Shown: positions 31,756 to 41,176, counted from the stretch's first letter. The stretch is 64,000 bases of DNA from Caldilineaceae bacterium (GCA_018003515.1 JAGNDO010000010.1:1-64000); one strand, 5' to 3'. Numbers and translations: made by a program. The notes: generated by a model from the sequence alone, not told the origin.

Positions 31756-32850
31756 TTATCGATTGAGTACGCCGGCAATCTTCCCGGCCATCTTCTCCGC
31801 GTCCGCTCCATCCAAAACGCCCAATTCCAACTCGGCCACAAAGGTCTCGCCCCCTGCCAAGCTCTTGATGTTGCCTTTGGCCTTCTCCGCGGCCAGCCCT
31901 TCCGGCTCCGCAGTGGCGGGGAGGACCATGCCCAGAGCGTCCTGGTCCGAGGTGCGGGAGATCCAGCGCACGCCGTGGCCAAGCTGGGCCGGGCGGTGGG
32001 CGATGAAGTCTGCGCTGCCGTCCGGGTGCTGTTGCAGGGTGTAGGCCCAGCCGTCGGCGTCGGCCATGTAGTCCAGATAGAAGACCATCTCCGGGTCAAA
32101 GGCCATGTCGGGCCGCAAGATTTCGTGCTGGGCCGGGTCGGCTTGCAGGGCGTCGAGGAAGGCCAGATATTCGGGCGTGGGCTTGACGTGGGAGGGGATG
32201 GCCGTGCGCACCCGCACGTGATCCACGTCCGACGGGGCGGTGAAGATCAGGTGGCCGTTGTCCACCGGGCGGAAGTTGGCATGGGCCATGTACAGATAGT
32301 CCATTGGCGTGCGCTTGAGGTTGGTGATGCGCATGGTGGCGGTGAAGCTGGACGCTCCGGCATAGAGCTTGACCAGGGGTTCGGCGGCATAGTTTGTGGA
32401 GAAGGCCACCGTGTGCTGATACCGTCCACCCAGGCCGATATAATTACCTTTTTCATCCTCACCCAACACTAAATGGGCGGCGGTGTACGGGGCGTTGGGC
32501 AGTTCCCCGTGCAAGGGATGGGTGTCCCCGGCGGCAGAGTTGGGCACACCCATGCTCATGAAGCCGCAGTGGATCAGGAACGCGCCGTAGGTTTCCAAAT
32601 AGGTACGGGTGGGCCGGGGTTGGTCAAACATGGATTTCATGGTCAAGTTGCGCTCGTCAAAGCTGGCGGACCAGACCTGCTGGCCCTGGAAAGGCAACAG
32701 GACCAGTTCGCCCGCCCCATTGCCCATTCGCACCCCACAAACGCCACTCTCAAAACAGAAAACCGAGGCCGAGAGGGGGCCGCTCTCGATCAACGTGCGC
32801 TCTTTTTCGCCAAACATGGTGGGGTGAAGATGAATCGTTGTTTCGCTCAT
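31756..32850 (-). CDS. DUF4432 / aldose-epimerase-like protein
   Basis: 364 residues with the galactose-mutarotase-like beta-sandwich pattern of DUF4432: HCGFMSMGVPN, THPLHGELPNAPY (His near the active site), GRYQHTVAFSTNY and YMAHANFRPVDNG. The related aldose 1-epimerases interconvert sugar anomers. The start at 32850 has AGGA upstream; a TTG two codons earlier is unlikely. It is the fourth gene of the LacI-controlled array, just downstream of the ABC transporter. Confidence 0.78.
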   Translation of the reverse strand: MSETTIHLHPTMFGEKERTLIESGPLSASVFCFESGVCGVRMGNGAGELVLLPFQGQQVWSASFDERNLTMKSMFDQPRPTRTYLETYGAFLIHCGFMSMGVPNSAAGDTHPLHGELPNAPYTAAHLVLGEDEKGNYIGLGGRYQHTVAFSTNYAAEPLVKLYAGASSFTATMRITNLKRTPMDYLYMAHANFRPVDNGHLIFTAPSDVDHVRVRTAIPSHVKPTPEYLAFLDALQADPAQHEILRPDMAFDPEMVFYLDYMADADGWAYTLQQHPDGSADFIAHRPAQLGHGVRWISRTSDQDALGMVLPATAEPEGLAAEKAKGNIKSLAGGETFVAELELGVLDGADAEKMAGKIAGVLNR

Positions 32851-33006
32851 AGCCAAGTCCTAGTTGGGGAAGGAGAAAATAGAATTAAAAAGGGTGATCG
32901 GGAATACCAGATTATTGAGACATGGCGCACATGCGCCTCTCAAATCACCCAGCCACCCAATCACCCAATGAACTGATCCCTGCCTGTTGATCACCCCTGT
33001 GTGAGT

Positions 33007-34002
33007 TTATTTGCGCCGACGCAGCATGTCCGCAAAGACAGCCAGAACCAGAATGCCGCCGGTGACGACGATCTGCCATTCCTGGGGCACGGAGAGGATG
33101 CGCAGGCCGTTGGTCAGGGTGCTGATGATAAAGGCACCGATCACCGTGCCCATGATGGTGCCTTCACCGCCGCTGAGGGAGGTGCCGCCGATGACGACCG
33201 CGGCGATGGCGTCCAATTCGTAGCCCGCGCCCAAGGCCGGTTGGGCCGAGTTGAGCCGGGAGGCCATCAGCACACCGCCCAAGCCAGCGAATGCGCCCGC
33301 CAAGGTGTAGACGGCGATCTTCCAAGTGTCTACGTTCACACCGGAGAGACGGGTGGCCTCTTCGTTGCTGCCCAGGGCAAAGGTATAGCGGCCCAAAATG
33401 GTCTTGTTGAGGATAAAGCTGGCCAAGAGGGCCGCCAAAAAGAAGATCAACACGGCGTTGGGGATGTTAAAGCCGGGAATGATTGCCCCCAACACAGATC
33501 CCATGCCAAACTCGCTGAAGGACGGGGTGTTGGTGAAGTAGATGGGCTTGAGCTGCGAGATCACCAGGGCCAGCCCCTTGGCGATATAGAGCATGCCCAG
33601 GGTGGCTACAAAGGGCGGGATCTTCATCTTGGCGATCATGGCACCGTTGGCAAAACCGGCCAGAGCGCCAGCCCCGATTCCGCCCACGATGCCAATCGGC
33701 AGAGGCAGCCCCAAGTTGGTGATAAAGACGCCCGTCATCACCGCGGAAAGGGTCATGACCGTCCCCACAGAGAGGTCGATGCCAGCGGTGATGATGACGA
33801 AGGTGACGCCCAGGGCCAACACACCGTTGACCGCTGTGGCCAGCAAAATGCCGACAACGTTGCTAAAAGAGAGGAAGTTGGAGCTTGCCAGAGAAAAGAC
33901 GACAAACATGGCAATCAATGCCCCAAACGCCGCAAACTTGCGCGCCGCATCCCCACCTAGAATCGATCGCTTGACCATGACTTGTGCTTTTGTGGTTTCC
34001 AT
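33007..34002 (-). CDS. Sugar ABC transporter permease, RbsC-like
   Basis: 331 residues, almost wholly hydrophobic segments (8-10 predicted by eye), with the BPD_transp_2 signatures GVTFVIITAGIDLSVGTVM, GMLYIAKGLALV, GSNEEATRLSGVNV and AAVVIGGTSLSGGEGTI. It forms the membrane channel of a CUT2-family importer with the ATPase encoded two bases upstream. One permease gene suggests a homodimer. Translation is probably coupled to the ATPase gene. Confidence 0.92.
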   Translation of the reverse strand: METTKAQVMVKRSILGGDAARKFAAFGALIAMFVVFSLASSNFLSFSNVVGILLATAVNGVLALGVTFVIITAGIDLSVGTVMTLSAVMTGVFITNLGLPLPIGIVGGIGAGALAGFANGAMIAKMKIPPFVATLGMLYIAKGLALVISQLKPIYFTNTPSFSEFGMGSVLGAIIPGFNIPNAVLIFFLAALLASFILNKTILGRYTFALGSNEEATRLSGVNVDTWKIAVYTLAGAFAGLGGVLMASRLNSAQPALGAGYELDAIAAVVIGGTSLSGGEGTIMGTVIGAFIISTLTNGLRILSVPQEWQIVVTGGILVLAVFADMLRRRK

Positions 34003-34004
34003 AA

Positions 34005-35558
34005 TTAGGCTGATCCATTTTCATAGCTTTTAGAGGTAGAGCCGTCAATGCGCGTGATAGCACCGCGCATGGTGGCGTAGGTCATGATTGCCTCTTGCGT
34101 TGCCTCGTCCGCAGAGAGTTCGCCCGTGATGCGGCCTTCGCACATGACCACAATGCGGTGGCTCATGCGTAAAATTTCGGGCAGTTCTGACGAGATCATG
34201 ATAATTGACTTGCCCTGCTTGGCCAGATCGTTGAGCAAACGATAGATTTCACTCTTGGCCCCCACGTCAATACCCCGGGTCGGCTCATCAAAGATCAAGA
34301 TCTCCGTGTCCGCGGTCAGCCACTTGCCGATCACAACCTTCTGCTGGTTGCCGCCGGAGAGATTTTTAACCTGCTGTTGCACGCTGGGCGTCTTGATCGA
34401 GAGGGCGTCCACATGATGTTGGGCGGTCTTGCGGATTTTGGCGGTATTGACCACCACCTTGCTAGTCAAAAAACCGCTAAAGGCGGCCAACACAATGTTG
34501 GTTTCGATATCCATACGCTGGGCCAACCCATAGCGCTTGCGGTCCTCGGAAAGATAGCCAATACCATGCCGAACCGCATCCCCTGGGCTTTTGATCTGCA
34601 CAGGTTGACCTTTGATAAAAATTTCACCGGAATCTATCAGATCCGCACCAAAAATGGCCCGAGCCACTTCTGTGCGCCCAGCGCCCATCAAGCCGGCAAA
34701 GCCCAGAATTTCACCTTTTTTAAGATTAAAATTGACGTTGCGGAGTGCCTTGCCCCGATTGAGGTTCTTCACCTCAAGCACGATTTCCTGGCTTGGGGTT
34801 TCGGGCAATTCTGGAGAGGATTCAAAGATCGTGCGGCCTACCATCATGCTGATAATCTGGTCAATCGCTACCTTGTCCGTCTCCACGGTGTCAACATAGC
34901 GCCCATCCCGCATGACCGTGATGCGGTCGCTGATGCGCTTGAGCTCCTCCAAGCGGTGGGAGATATAGACGATCCCCACACCGTTTTCCCGCAGCTCCCG
35001 GATAATGACAAAGAGATCCTCGATCTCCGTGTCGGTCAGGGCAGCCGTGGGTTCATCCATGATCAAGACTTGGGAGTTGAAGGAGAGGGCCTTGGCGATC
35101 TCCACCATCTGCTGCTTGGCCACACTCAGATCCGCCACCCGAGTGCGGGGATCCAGGCGCAGACGCATGTTGGCGAAAAGCGCTTCCGTCTGCTGGTTGA
35201 TCTTCTTCTCATCCAGCATGAAACGCATGGTGCTGCGGGGTTCCCGGCCAATGTAGATATTCTGGGCCAAAGTCAGGTGACCCATCAGGTTCAGTTCCTG
35301 ATGGATGATACAGATACCCAGATCCTGGGCCGAACGGGGGGAGGGGATTTCGACCGGTTTCCCTTTATAAAGTATTTCACCGGCATCCCTATGATAAATA
35401 CCGGCGAGAATCTTCATCATCGTAGACTTGCCAGCGCCGTTCTCACCGACCAAAGCATGAACTTCACCGGGCCGAAGATCAAACCGGCAACCATCAAGCG
35501 CACGCACGCCAGGGAAGCTTTTTTCAATCCCTTCCATCGAGACTAGAACGTCATCCAT
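34005..35558 (-). CDS. Sugar ABC transporter ATPase, RbsA/MglA-like
   Basis: 517 residues with two ABC domains. Domain 1: Walker [10 protein letters not shown], a signature region reading LSVAKQQ, Walker [12 protein letters not shown]. Domain 2: GLMGAGRTE at Walker A, LSGGNQQK signature, Walker [17 protein letters not shown]. This is the CUT2 layout, with a typical degenerate second Walker A. The start at 35558 (AGGA upstream) is preferred over in-frame starts up to 35621. It follows the binding-protein gene after a hairpin. Confidence 0.93.
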   Translation of the reverse strand: MDDVLVSMEGIEKSFPGVRALDGCRFDLRPGEVHALVGENGAGKSTMMKILAGIYHRDAGEILYKGKPVEIPSPRSAQDLGICIIHQELNLMGHLTLAQNIYIGREPRSTMRFMLDEKKINQQTEALFANMRLRLDPRTRVADLSVAKQQMVEIAKALSFNSQVLIMDEPTAALTDTEIEDLFVIIRELRENGVGIVYISHRLEELKRISDRITVMRDGRYVDTVETDKVAIDQIISMMVGRTIFESSPELPETPSQEIVLEVKNLNRGKALRNVNFNLKKGEILGFAGLMGAGRTEVARAIFGADLIDSGEIFIKGQPVQIKSPGDAVRHGIGYLSEDRKRYGLAQRMDIETNIVLAAFSGFLTSKVVVNTAKIRKTAQHHVDALSIKTPSVQQQVKNLSGGNQQKVVIGKWLTADTEILIFDEPTRGIDVGAKSEIYRLLNDLAKQGKSIIMISSELPEILRMSHRIVVMCEGRITGELSADEATQEAIMTYATMRGAITRIDGSTSKSYENGSA

Positions 35559-35635
35559 TGTTCGTTTCCTGTCCAGCATGACACAGGGTACTTTTTTGAC
35601 AAGAGGAAGAGGGGGCTTCACAACCGGGCTTGCTT

Positions 35636-35677
35636 CTCTGTCCCACCCGGGTTACGCGTAATCCGGGTGGGACAGAG
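35636..35677. promoter_or_regulatory. Hairpin between binding-protein and ATPase genes
   Basis: A 42-base near-perfect palindrome (arms CTCTGTCCCACCCGG, centre TTACGCGTAA) lies directly after the binding-protein gene. Such hairpins often stabilise binding-protein mRNA or partly terminate, giving more binding protein than transporter. Confidence 0.6.
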
Positions 35678-35726
35678 GTCAAACCAGAAGGCTCAGGGCA
35701 AACCGTGAGACCTGTACATACAGAGT

Positions 35727-36725
35727 CTATTCGTACAGAAGCGCGGAGATGACGTCGGAATCGATGTTAGAGGCATCGTACCAGTGGAAACCGGTGTCGA
35801 TCATGGAGGGCACGGTCTCGCCACGCAGGGCCATCACAGCGGCCTCAACGGCCTTGTAGCCGATGCCGATGGGATCCTGGGTGATGGCACCGGCCTGGAT
35901 GCCGCTGCGAATGGCTTCCATCTGCTGTAGACCGGAGTCGTAGCCGATGATCACGATCTGGCCTTCACGGCCCAATTCCTTGGCAGCGTTCAGCACACCA
36001 ATGATGGAGCCTTCGTTGGCACCGAAGTAGCCAGCCAGGTCAGGATTGGCCTGCATGACGGCCTTGGCCAGGTCGGTGGATTTCAGGTGGTCACCACCGC
36101 CGTAGTCGACGTTGACGATCTCGATGTCAGGATAGGCAGCGGCCATCTGGTTCAGGAAACCATCACGGCGGTCGATGCCCGTGCGGCTGGTCTGGTCGTG
36201 GACGATGACGGCAACCTTGCCAGCGCCACCGATCAGTTCGGCCATCTTGTCGGCAGCCAGGGCGGCGGCGGCGACGTTGTCTGTGGCAGCAGTCGCCACG
36301 GGGATGTCACTGTCCACACCGGAGTCGAAACCGACGATGGGGATACCGGCATCCTGGGCCTTCTGTAGCAGAGGAATCAGGGCCTGGCTGTCCAGGGCGG
36401 CCAGAGCGATAGCCGCGGGGTGCTTGTCCAAAGCGACCTGCATCATCTCGACCTGCTTGTCAACCATAGCTTCGGTCTCGGGGCCTTCAAAGGTGATGTC
36501 AACATCGTAATCAACAGCGGCCTTCTCGGCGCCCTTCTGAACTGCTTGCCAGAACTGGTGCTGGAAGCCCTTGGAGATCACGGGAATGTAGGGCTTGGCG
36601 GCCACTTCAGGGGCAGCGGGTGCAGCAGCAGGGGCGGCGGCGGGGGCGGCAGGAGCCGCACAGCCGGCGAACATGGCTGCAACCAGCAACATACTCACAA
36701 CGACGGTCAGGAAAGTCTTCTTCAT
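35727..36725 (-). CDS. Sugar-binding lipoprotein of ABC transporter
   Basis: 332 residues. A lipoprotein signal ends in the lipobox FAGC, followed by an Ala/Pro-rich tether of about 20 residues. The mature part is a ribose-binding-type periplasmic fold (HQFWQAVQKGAEKAA, IALAALDSQALIPLLQKAQDAGIPIVGFDSG, DQTSRTGIDRRDGFL, IIGYDSG). It delivers the substrate to the adjacent RbsA/RbsC-like pair. GGAGA precedes the ATG. It is the first gene of the long minus-strand array, behind a LacI-type promoter-operator. Confidence 0.92.
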   Translation of the reverse strand: MKKTFLTVVVSMLLVAAMFAGCAAPAAPAAAPAAAPAAPEVAAKPYIPVISKGFQHQFWQAVQKGAEKAAVDYDVDITFEGPETEAMVDKQVEMMQVALDKHPAAIALAALDSQALIPLLQKAQDAGIPIVGFDSGVDSDIPVATAATDNVAAAALAADKMAELIGGAGKVAVIVHDQTSRTGIDRRDGFLNQMAAAYPDIEIVNVDYGGGDHLKSTDLAKAVMQANPDLAGYFGANEGSIIGVLNAAKELGREGQIVIIGYDSGLQQMEAIRSGIQAGAITQDPIGIGYKAVEAAVMALRGETVPSMIDTGFHWYDASNIDSDVISALLYE

Positions 36726-36945
36726 GTTCTGTCTCCATTTGGGTAGGAACTGTTGGCAAGAACTACTTTAGTGATGGCCCCTTGCGGGGTTGACAAACAA
36801 ACCATACGTGATCGACCTACGCGGGAAAATAAAAAGGATCTGATGTCGCCTGGGCTTGCGCCGAACACGACAAAGAACTGGGATTTGGTTGCAATCAGTT
36901 AGAAAATTGAGGGTAGACAAGAGAGCAGTTTGTGTGATATGCTCT

Positions 36946-36965
36946 GTATGGTACCGATACCATAC
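36946..36965. promoter_or_regulatory. LacI-family operator
   Basis: GTATGGTACCGATACCATAC is a 20-base palindrome with one non-pairing position per arm next to the central CG, which is the hallmark of LacI/GalR-family sites. It sits at the expected +1 to +20 region of the divergent minus-strand promoter. Confidence 0.75.
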
Positions 36966-36972
36966 AAAGCCC

Positions 36973-37001
36973 ATGATACCGCACAATCCTCATGTTGTCA
37001 A
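36973..37001 (-). promoter_or_regulatory. Sigma70-type promoter for the long sugar operon
   Basis: Minus-strand TTGACA (36996-37001), 17-base spacer and TATCAT (36973-36978). Transcription would start near 36966, at the edge of the palindromic operator. Confidence 0.75.
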
Positions 37002-37084
37002 GCACCAGTTTTGGATCAGATTCAGGCCAAACAGAGTCAATTGGGTTCTGACAATCACCACGCAAACTCACTGGATAAGAGATT

Positions 37085-38092
37085 ATGACAACGATTCGTG
37101 ATGTAGCGAAACAGGCCGGTGTGGCTCCCATCACGGTCTCCCGGGTACTCAACAACGCCGATTATGTCAGCCCCAAGACACGCGCCCGGGTTGAAGCCGC
37201 CGCGCTCGAACTCAACTATGTACCCAATATGCTGGCCCACAGCCTGCGCTCCAAAAGCACCCAGACCATCGCCCTGATCCTGGCCGACATCACCAACCCC
37301 TTTTGGACGTCCGTGGCTCGCGGGGTGGAGGATGAAGCCAGCAAGCAGGGATTTATTGTGATTTTCTGCAATACAGATGAGAATGAAATCAAGGAAAACC
37401 AATATGTGTCCATGCTTCTACGCCGGCGGGTGGATGGGGTGCTGTTGGTGCCCACTTCCAACTCTGGGGCAGCCGTGAAGCAGTTGCAATCCCAGGGCGT
37501 GGAGGTGGTGATCCTTGACCGCCGGGTAGAGGATACGGTGGTGGATCTGGTGCGTGGGGACTCGTTTGGCGGGGCGTATGGGTTGGTGCATCATCTCACC
37601 ACTTTGGGCCACACCCGCATTGGCCTGTTGAACGGGGCGGAGAAGATCTCGGTCTCGGCCGAGCGGCTGAATGGCTATCTGCAAGCGCTAGTTGATGCGG
37701 GTATCCGGCCAGAAAACCATCTGATCGTGTACGGGAAATTTACGGTTGAGAGCGGCTACGCCATGACCCATAAACTGTTGGCCATGCGGCCCCGGCCCAC
37801 GGCCCTCTTCACCGCCAACAACTTCATCGCCATCGGTGCCCTGCGGGCGTTGAGCGAGAGCGGACTAAAAGTCCCCGAAGAGATCTCCATCGTCTCCTTT
37901 GACGACCTGCCCTTCACCTATACCCAAGATCCCCTCATCACCGTGGCCGTCCAGCCCGCCTACGACCTGGGCACCATCGCCACCCAACGCCTGCTGCGGC
38001 GTATCACCTCGGACGATGAGCAGCCAGTGGAGGAAATCGTGGTGCCGGTGGAGTTGATCATCCGCTCGTCCGCCACCGCACCCAGCGCCTGA
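37085..38092 (+). CDS. LacI-family transcriptional regulator
   Basis: 335 residues. The N-terminal helix-turn-helix and hinge read TTIRDVAKQAGVAPITVSRV, then LNYVPNMLAHSLRS. The effector domain is a ribose-binding-protein fold (ADITNPFWTSVARGVEDEA, RRVDGVLLVP, GHTRIGLLNG, FDDLPFTYTQDPLITVAVQP). It likely represses the divergent ABC-fuc-sorbose array through the operator at 36946, and perhaps its own downstream genes. The ATG follows GGATAAGAG. Confidence 0.94.
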   Translation: MTTIRDVAKQAGVAPITVSRVLNNADYVSPKTRARVEAAALELNYVPNMLAHSLRSKSTQTIALILADITNPFWTSVARGVEDEASKQGFIVIFCNTDENEIKENQYVSMLLRRRVDGVLLVPTSNSGAAVKQLQSQGVEVVILDRRVEDTVVDLVRGDSFGGAYGLVHHLTTLGHTRIGLLNGAEKISVSAERLNGYLQALVDAGIRPENHLIVYGKFTVESGYAMTHKLLAMRPRPTALFTANNFIAIGALRALSESGLKVPEEISIVSFDDLPFTYTQDPLITVAVQPAYDLGTIATQRLLRRITSDDEQPVEEIVVPVELIIRSSATAPSA

Positions 38093-38261
38093 CAATCGCC
38101 CTGGGGTAGAAGCAGTCAAACCGCCGAGGGCGCTGAGATTTGCAGAGGATGCGGAGGCACGCATGAGAAAACCCTGGCCTTTCTTTGCGCCCGGCTGTTT
38201 TTGCCGTAAAAATCTTAACTAATCCCGTCAGTCAACCATTTTACAAAGGAGAATCCACCCC

Positions 38262-39110
38262 ATGCCCACATTTGGTGCCCATGCGTTTGTCTTCATCGGT
38301 GATTGGAACACGGAGAGTGGCAACCATGCCATTGCCCGGGCCGGTCACTACGGCTTTGATTTTATCGAGATCCCCTTGCTGAAACCGGACAGCTTTGATG
38401 CGGCCAGCCACCGGGCCGCCTTGGACAAGGCCGGTATCGGGGCAACCTGCTCCCTGGTCCTGCCCAAGGGCTGTCACATGCCCCTCTACCCGGAGAAGGC
38501 CCTGGATTTCCTGCGCCGGGTGCTGGACAAGGCCGAGGCCGTGGGCAGCACCTATGTCTGTGGCTGCATCGGCTACGATCTGGGCTATCTGACCGGCAAC
38601 CCGCCCACCCAGGCCGAACGCCAGACCGTGATCGACACCCTCAAGATCGTGGCTGCCGAGGCCGCGGCCAAGGGCATCACCCTGGGGCTGGAGGCGTGCA
38701 ACCGCTACGAGACCTATATGTACAACACCCTGGCCGACGCACGGGAGACCGTGCTGGCCGTGGGCGCGCCCAACCTCAAGGTGCATGGCGACACCTATCA
38801 CATGAACATCGAAGAAGAGGGCTTCTACACCCCCATCCTCCAGGCCGCGGACGTGCTGGACTATATGCACATGAGCGAAAGCCACCGGGGATTGGTGGGC
38901 AGCGGCACGGTCAACTGGGACCAGGTCTGGCAGGCCCTGGCCGAGATCAAATTCGACGGCAAGCTGGTGCTGGAATCCTTCGCCGCCATCAACGCCGACC
39001 TGGTGGCGGCCACCTGCCTCTGGCGTCCGCCCAACCAGGGGCCGGATGTGCTGGCCTCCCAGGGGCTGGCAGTCCTGAAAGCCGGTGCGCGGGCCGCGGG
39101 GCTGGTGTAG
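38262..39110 (+). CDS. Ketose 3-epimerase, D-tagatose/D-psicose epimerase-like
   Basis: 282-residue xylose-isomerase-like TIM barrel. The metal ligands of the D-tagatose 3-epimerase family are all in place: Glu in GLEACNRYETY, Asp in HGDTYHMNIEE, His in HMSESHRG and Glu in LVLESFA. These enzymes epimerise ketoses at C3 (fructose/psicose, tagatose/sorbose, L-ribulose/L-xylulose). A strong AAAGGAG precedes the ATG. It lies between lacI and dhaK and ends at a clear terminator. It could feed alternative ketoses into the sorbose-type branch. Confidence 0.85.
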   Translation: MPTFGAHAFVFIGDWNTESGNHAIARAGHYGFDFIEIPLLKPDSFDAASHRAALDKAGIGATCSLVLPKGCHMPLYPEKALDFLRRVLDKAEAVGSTYVCGCIGYDLGYLTGNPPTQAERQTVIDTLKIVAAEAAAKGITLGLEACNRYETYMYNTLADARETVLAVGAPNLKVHGDTYHMNIEEEGFYTPILQAADVLDYMHMSESHRGLVGSGTVNWDQVWQALAEIKFDGKLVLESFAAINADLVAATCLWRPPNQGPDVLASQGLAVLKAGARAAGLV

Positions 39111-39166
39111 GGGATAATTGACAGAAGTCAATTCAAGTCCTTGATTCGGAAAAAACCGATTCACCT

Positions 39167-39202
39167 GGGTTGGCAATCGATTGCGCAATCGATTGCCAAC
39201 CC
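39167..39202 (+). terminator. Perfect 36-bp palindromic terminator after the epimerase gene
   Basis: GGGTTGGCAATCGATTGC is followed at once by its exact complement and then GTTTTTG. It separates the lacI-epimerase unit from the dhaKL unit. Confidence 0.85.
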
Positions 39203-39233
39203 GTTTTTGACCGAAAACAAGCCTATAGACAAC

Positions 39234-39262
39234 TTGACAGTCACCCTAACAATGGCTATTAT
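39234..39262 (+). promoter_or_regulatory. Sigma70-type promoter for dhaKL
   Basis: TTGACA (39234-39239), 17-base spacer and TATTAT (39257-39262), near consensus. It is followed immediately by a dyad that would overlap the transcription start. Confidence 0.8.
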
Positions 39263-39266
39263 TATT

Positions 39267-39295
39267 AACAAATGTGTATGCTCTGCACATTTGTT
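39267..39295. promoter_or_regulatory. Dyad operator overlapping the dhaKL start of transcription
   Basis: Exact 10-base arms AACAAATGTG and CACATTTGTT are separated by nine bases. The core ACAAATGT also occurs in the FGGY kinase promoter region at 55865-55872. The dyad is unlike the LacI site at 36946, so another regulator (SorC-type candidate at 48.7 kb) may act here. Confidence 0.55.
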
Positions 39296-39455
39296 CACGA
39301 CTCCCTAGGTATGCAGCCCCATCCCTCAACGTGATTCATTTGCTCTTTATATCAGCGTTTTGGCATGAATGATGTGCCCGCTGACTCTGTTTGCGCCTTT
39401 TGGCGGCGTTCCCCCCTGTGCCCAATTTCTCATCAACAATCCAAGAGAGGGATCA

Positions 39456-40454
39456 ATGAAGAAGATACTCAACGACCCGGTGAATTTTGTGCCTGAGATG
39501 CTGGAAGGGCTGCTGTTGGCCCATCCGGATCAATTGGCCTATGAAGAAGAGATGTTCAGCATCGTGCGGGCGGATGCCCCGGTGCAGGGCAAGGTGGCCT
39601 TGGCGACCGGCGGCGGCTCCGGCCATCTGCCCGTCTTCCTGGGCTATGTGGGCCAGGGCATGTTGGACGGCTGCGCGGTGGGCGATGTCTTCAACTCCCC
39701 CAGCGCGGACCAGATGCTCAATGTCACCAAGCGCATCAGCGGCGGCAAGGGCGTGGTCTATATCTACGGCAACTACGGCGGCGATGTCATGAATTTTGAC
39801 ATGGCCACGGAGATGGCCGAGATGGACGACATTGAGGTGCGCACGGTTTTGGTGAAAGATGACGTCGCCTCCGCGCCCCCGGCAGAGGCGGCCCGGCGGC
39901 GGGGTGTGGCCGGTATGGTCTTTGCCTTCAAGACAGCCGGGGCCAAGGCCGAAGCCGGTGGCTCTTTGGACGAAGTGGTGGCCGTGGCCGAGAAGACCCT
40001 GGCCAATACCCGCACCATGGGCGTGGCCCTCTCCCCCTGCATCGTGCCCCAGGTCGGTCGCCCCACCTTCACCCTGGCCGAGGACGAGATGGAGATCGGC
40101 ATGGGCATCCACGGCGAACCGGGCATGAAGCGGGAGAAGTTGCAGAGCGCCGACCAGATCACCGAGCGCATGATGAGCGCCATTCTGGATGACCTGGGCG
40201 CAGCCGCAGGGGAAAAGGTTGTGGTCATGGTCAACGGCCTGGGTGCCACCCCCCCGGAGGAACTTTATGTCATCTACCGCAAGACCCATCAGATCCTGGC
40301 GGGCCGAGATTTGGGTGTGCATCGGGCCTATGTGGGCGAATATGCCACCTCCATGGAGATGGCCGGCGCGTCCATCACCCTGTGCCGGGTGGACGCCGAA
40401 TTGGCCGCCCTGTTCGACGCCCCGGCCAATACGCCTTTCTTCACCCAAGTTTAG
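39456..40454 (+). CDS. dhaK: Dihydroxyacetone kinase subunit DhaK
   Basis: 332 residues. Substrate is held covalently by His219 in GMGIHGEPG, equivalent to E. coli His218. Other motifs: VALATGGGSGHLPVFLGYVG, YGNYGGDVMNFDMA, VKDDVAS and RRGVAGMVFAFK. DhaK binds a short ketose that DhaL phosphorylates. Relatives act on erythrulose, so the substrate need not be dihydroxyacetone. The start at 39456 follows AGAGGGAT. dhaL follows after 87 bases; the PTS-type DhaM is absent from the window. Confidence 0.9.
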   Translation: MKKILNDPVNFVPEMLEGLLLAHPDQLAYEEEMFSIVRADAPVQGKVALATGGGSGHLPVFLGYVGQGMLDGCAVGDVFNSPSADQMLNVTKRISGGKGVVYIYGNYGGDVMNFDMATEMAEMDDIEVRTVLVKDDVASAPPAEAARRRGVAGMVFAFKTAGAKAEAGGSLDEVVAVAEKTLANTRTMGVALSPCIVPQVGRPTFTLAEDEMEIGMGIHGEPGMKREKLQSADQITERMMSAILDDLGAAAGEKVVVMVNGLGATPPEELYVIYRKTHQILAGRDLGVHRAYVGEYATSMEMAGASITLCRVDAELAALFDAPANTPFFTQV

Positions 40455-40541
40455 GATGCAAAGAAGTTCGACTTTTTTCAAAAGTCGAACTTCTGGGTTG
40501 ACCCGACCCGTCCGATTGCACAGCGAAAGGATGCCAGACTC

Positions 40542-41171
40542 ATGGCAGAAATTCAGAACGACGCCATTGTCGCCGCCATGTTGCGGGCCGCCACGGTCTT
40601 GGTGGATCAAAAAGACTATTTCACCGAATTGGACCAGGCCATGGGCGACGGTGACATGGGCCTCAGCATGGCCCGAGTCGGCGTGGCCCTGCAAGAGTAT
40701 GTGGCCGCCACGCCCCTGGGCGAAGATATTGGCACCTTCATCGCCAAGGCGGGCATGGGGGTCAACAAGGCCGCCCCCTCCACCATGGGCACCCTGATCG
40801 CCACCGCGCTCATGCGGGCGGGCAAAGAGGTCAAGGGGCAGGCCGAGATCAGCGTGGCGGATCTAGCGACCATGTTCAGCGCGGCGGATCAAGGCATGCA
40901 AGAGCGGGGCAAGGCCAAGCCGGGGGACAAGACCATCATCGACGCCATCCACCCGGCCGCCGAAGCCTTTGCCACAGCTTTGGCCGGGGGCAGTTCAGCA
41001 GCCGAAGCCGGGGCGTTGGCCCTCTCCGCAGCCCAGACCGGGCGGGACAGCGTCACCCCCCTGCGCAGCAAAATTGGCCGGGCCAGTTGGGTCGGCGAGC
41101 GCACGGAGGGCAAAGTTGACCCCGGTTGCGCTATGTTCTGCATGGTTTTGGAGGCAGTGGTCGCCGGGTAG
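40542..41171 (+). CDS. dhaL: Dihydroxyacetone kinase subunit DhaL
   Basis: 209-residue all-helical nucleotide subunit. The Asp-rich metal/ADP site is in [14 protein letters not shown]-like form (DGDMG where DGDHG is usual), with STMGTL and [14 protein letters not shown] following. The C-terminal [16 protein letters not shown] matches the R-Y-GERS-DPGA pattern. With DhaM missing, DhaL may exchange nucleotide directly with ATP or use a distant PTS protein. It is paired with dhaK. Confidence 0.88.
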   Translation: MAEIQNDAIVAAMLRAATVLVDQKDYFTELDQAMGDGDMGLSMARVGVALQEYVAATPLGEDIGTFIAKAGMGVNKAAPSTMGTLIATALMRAGKEVKGQAEISVADLATMFSAADQGMQERGKAKPGDKTIIDAIHPAAEAFATALAGGSSAAEAGALALSAAQTGRDSVTPLRSKIGRASWVGERTEGKVDPGCAMFCMVLEAVVAG

Positions 41172-41176
41172 AACTA

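Larger units (their letters stand above)
36726..37084. other. Divergent control region of the sugar locus
   Basis: 359 bases between the binding-protein gene (-) and the lacI-family gene (+). It holds the operator (36946-36965) and the minus-strand promoter (36973-37001). The minus-strand leader is about 240 bases. Another CCATACGTG half-site-like word lies near 36802. No clear plus-strand promoter was found. Confidence 0.7.
39111..39455. other. Terminator and promoter region before dhaK
   Basis: 345 bases without a gene: a terminator (39167-39202), a near-consensus promoter (39234-39262), a dyad operator (39267-39295) and a leader of about 185 bases to dhaK. Confidence 0.75.
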
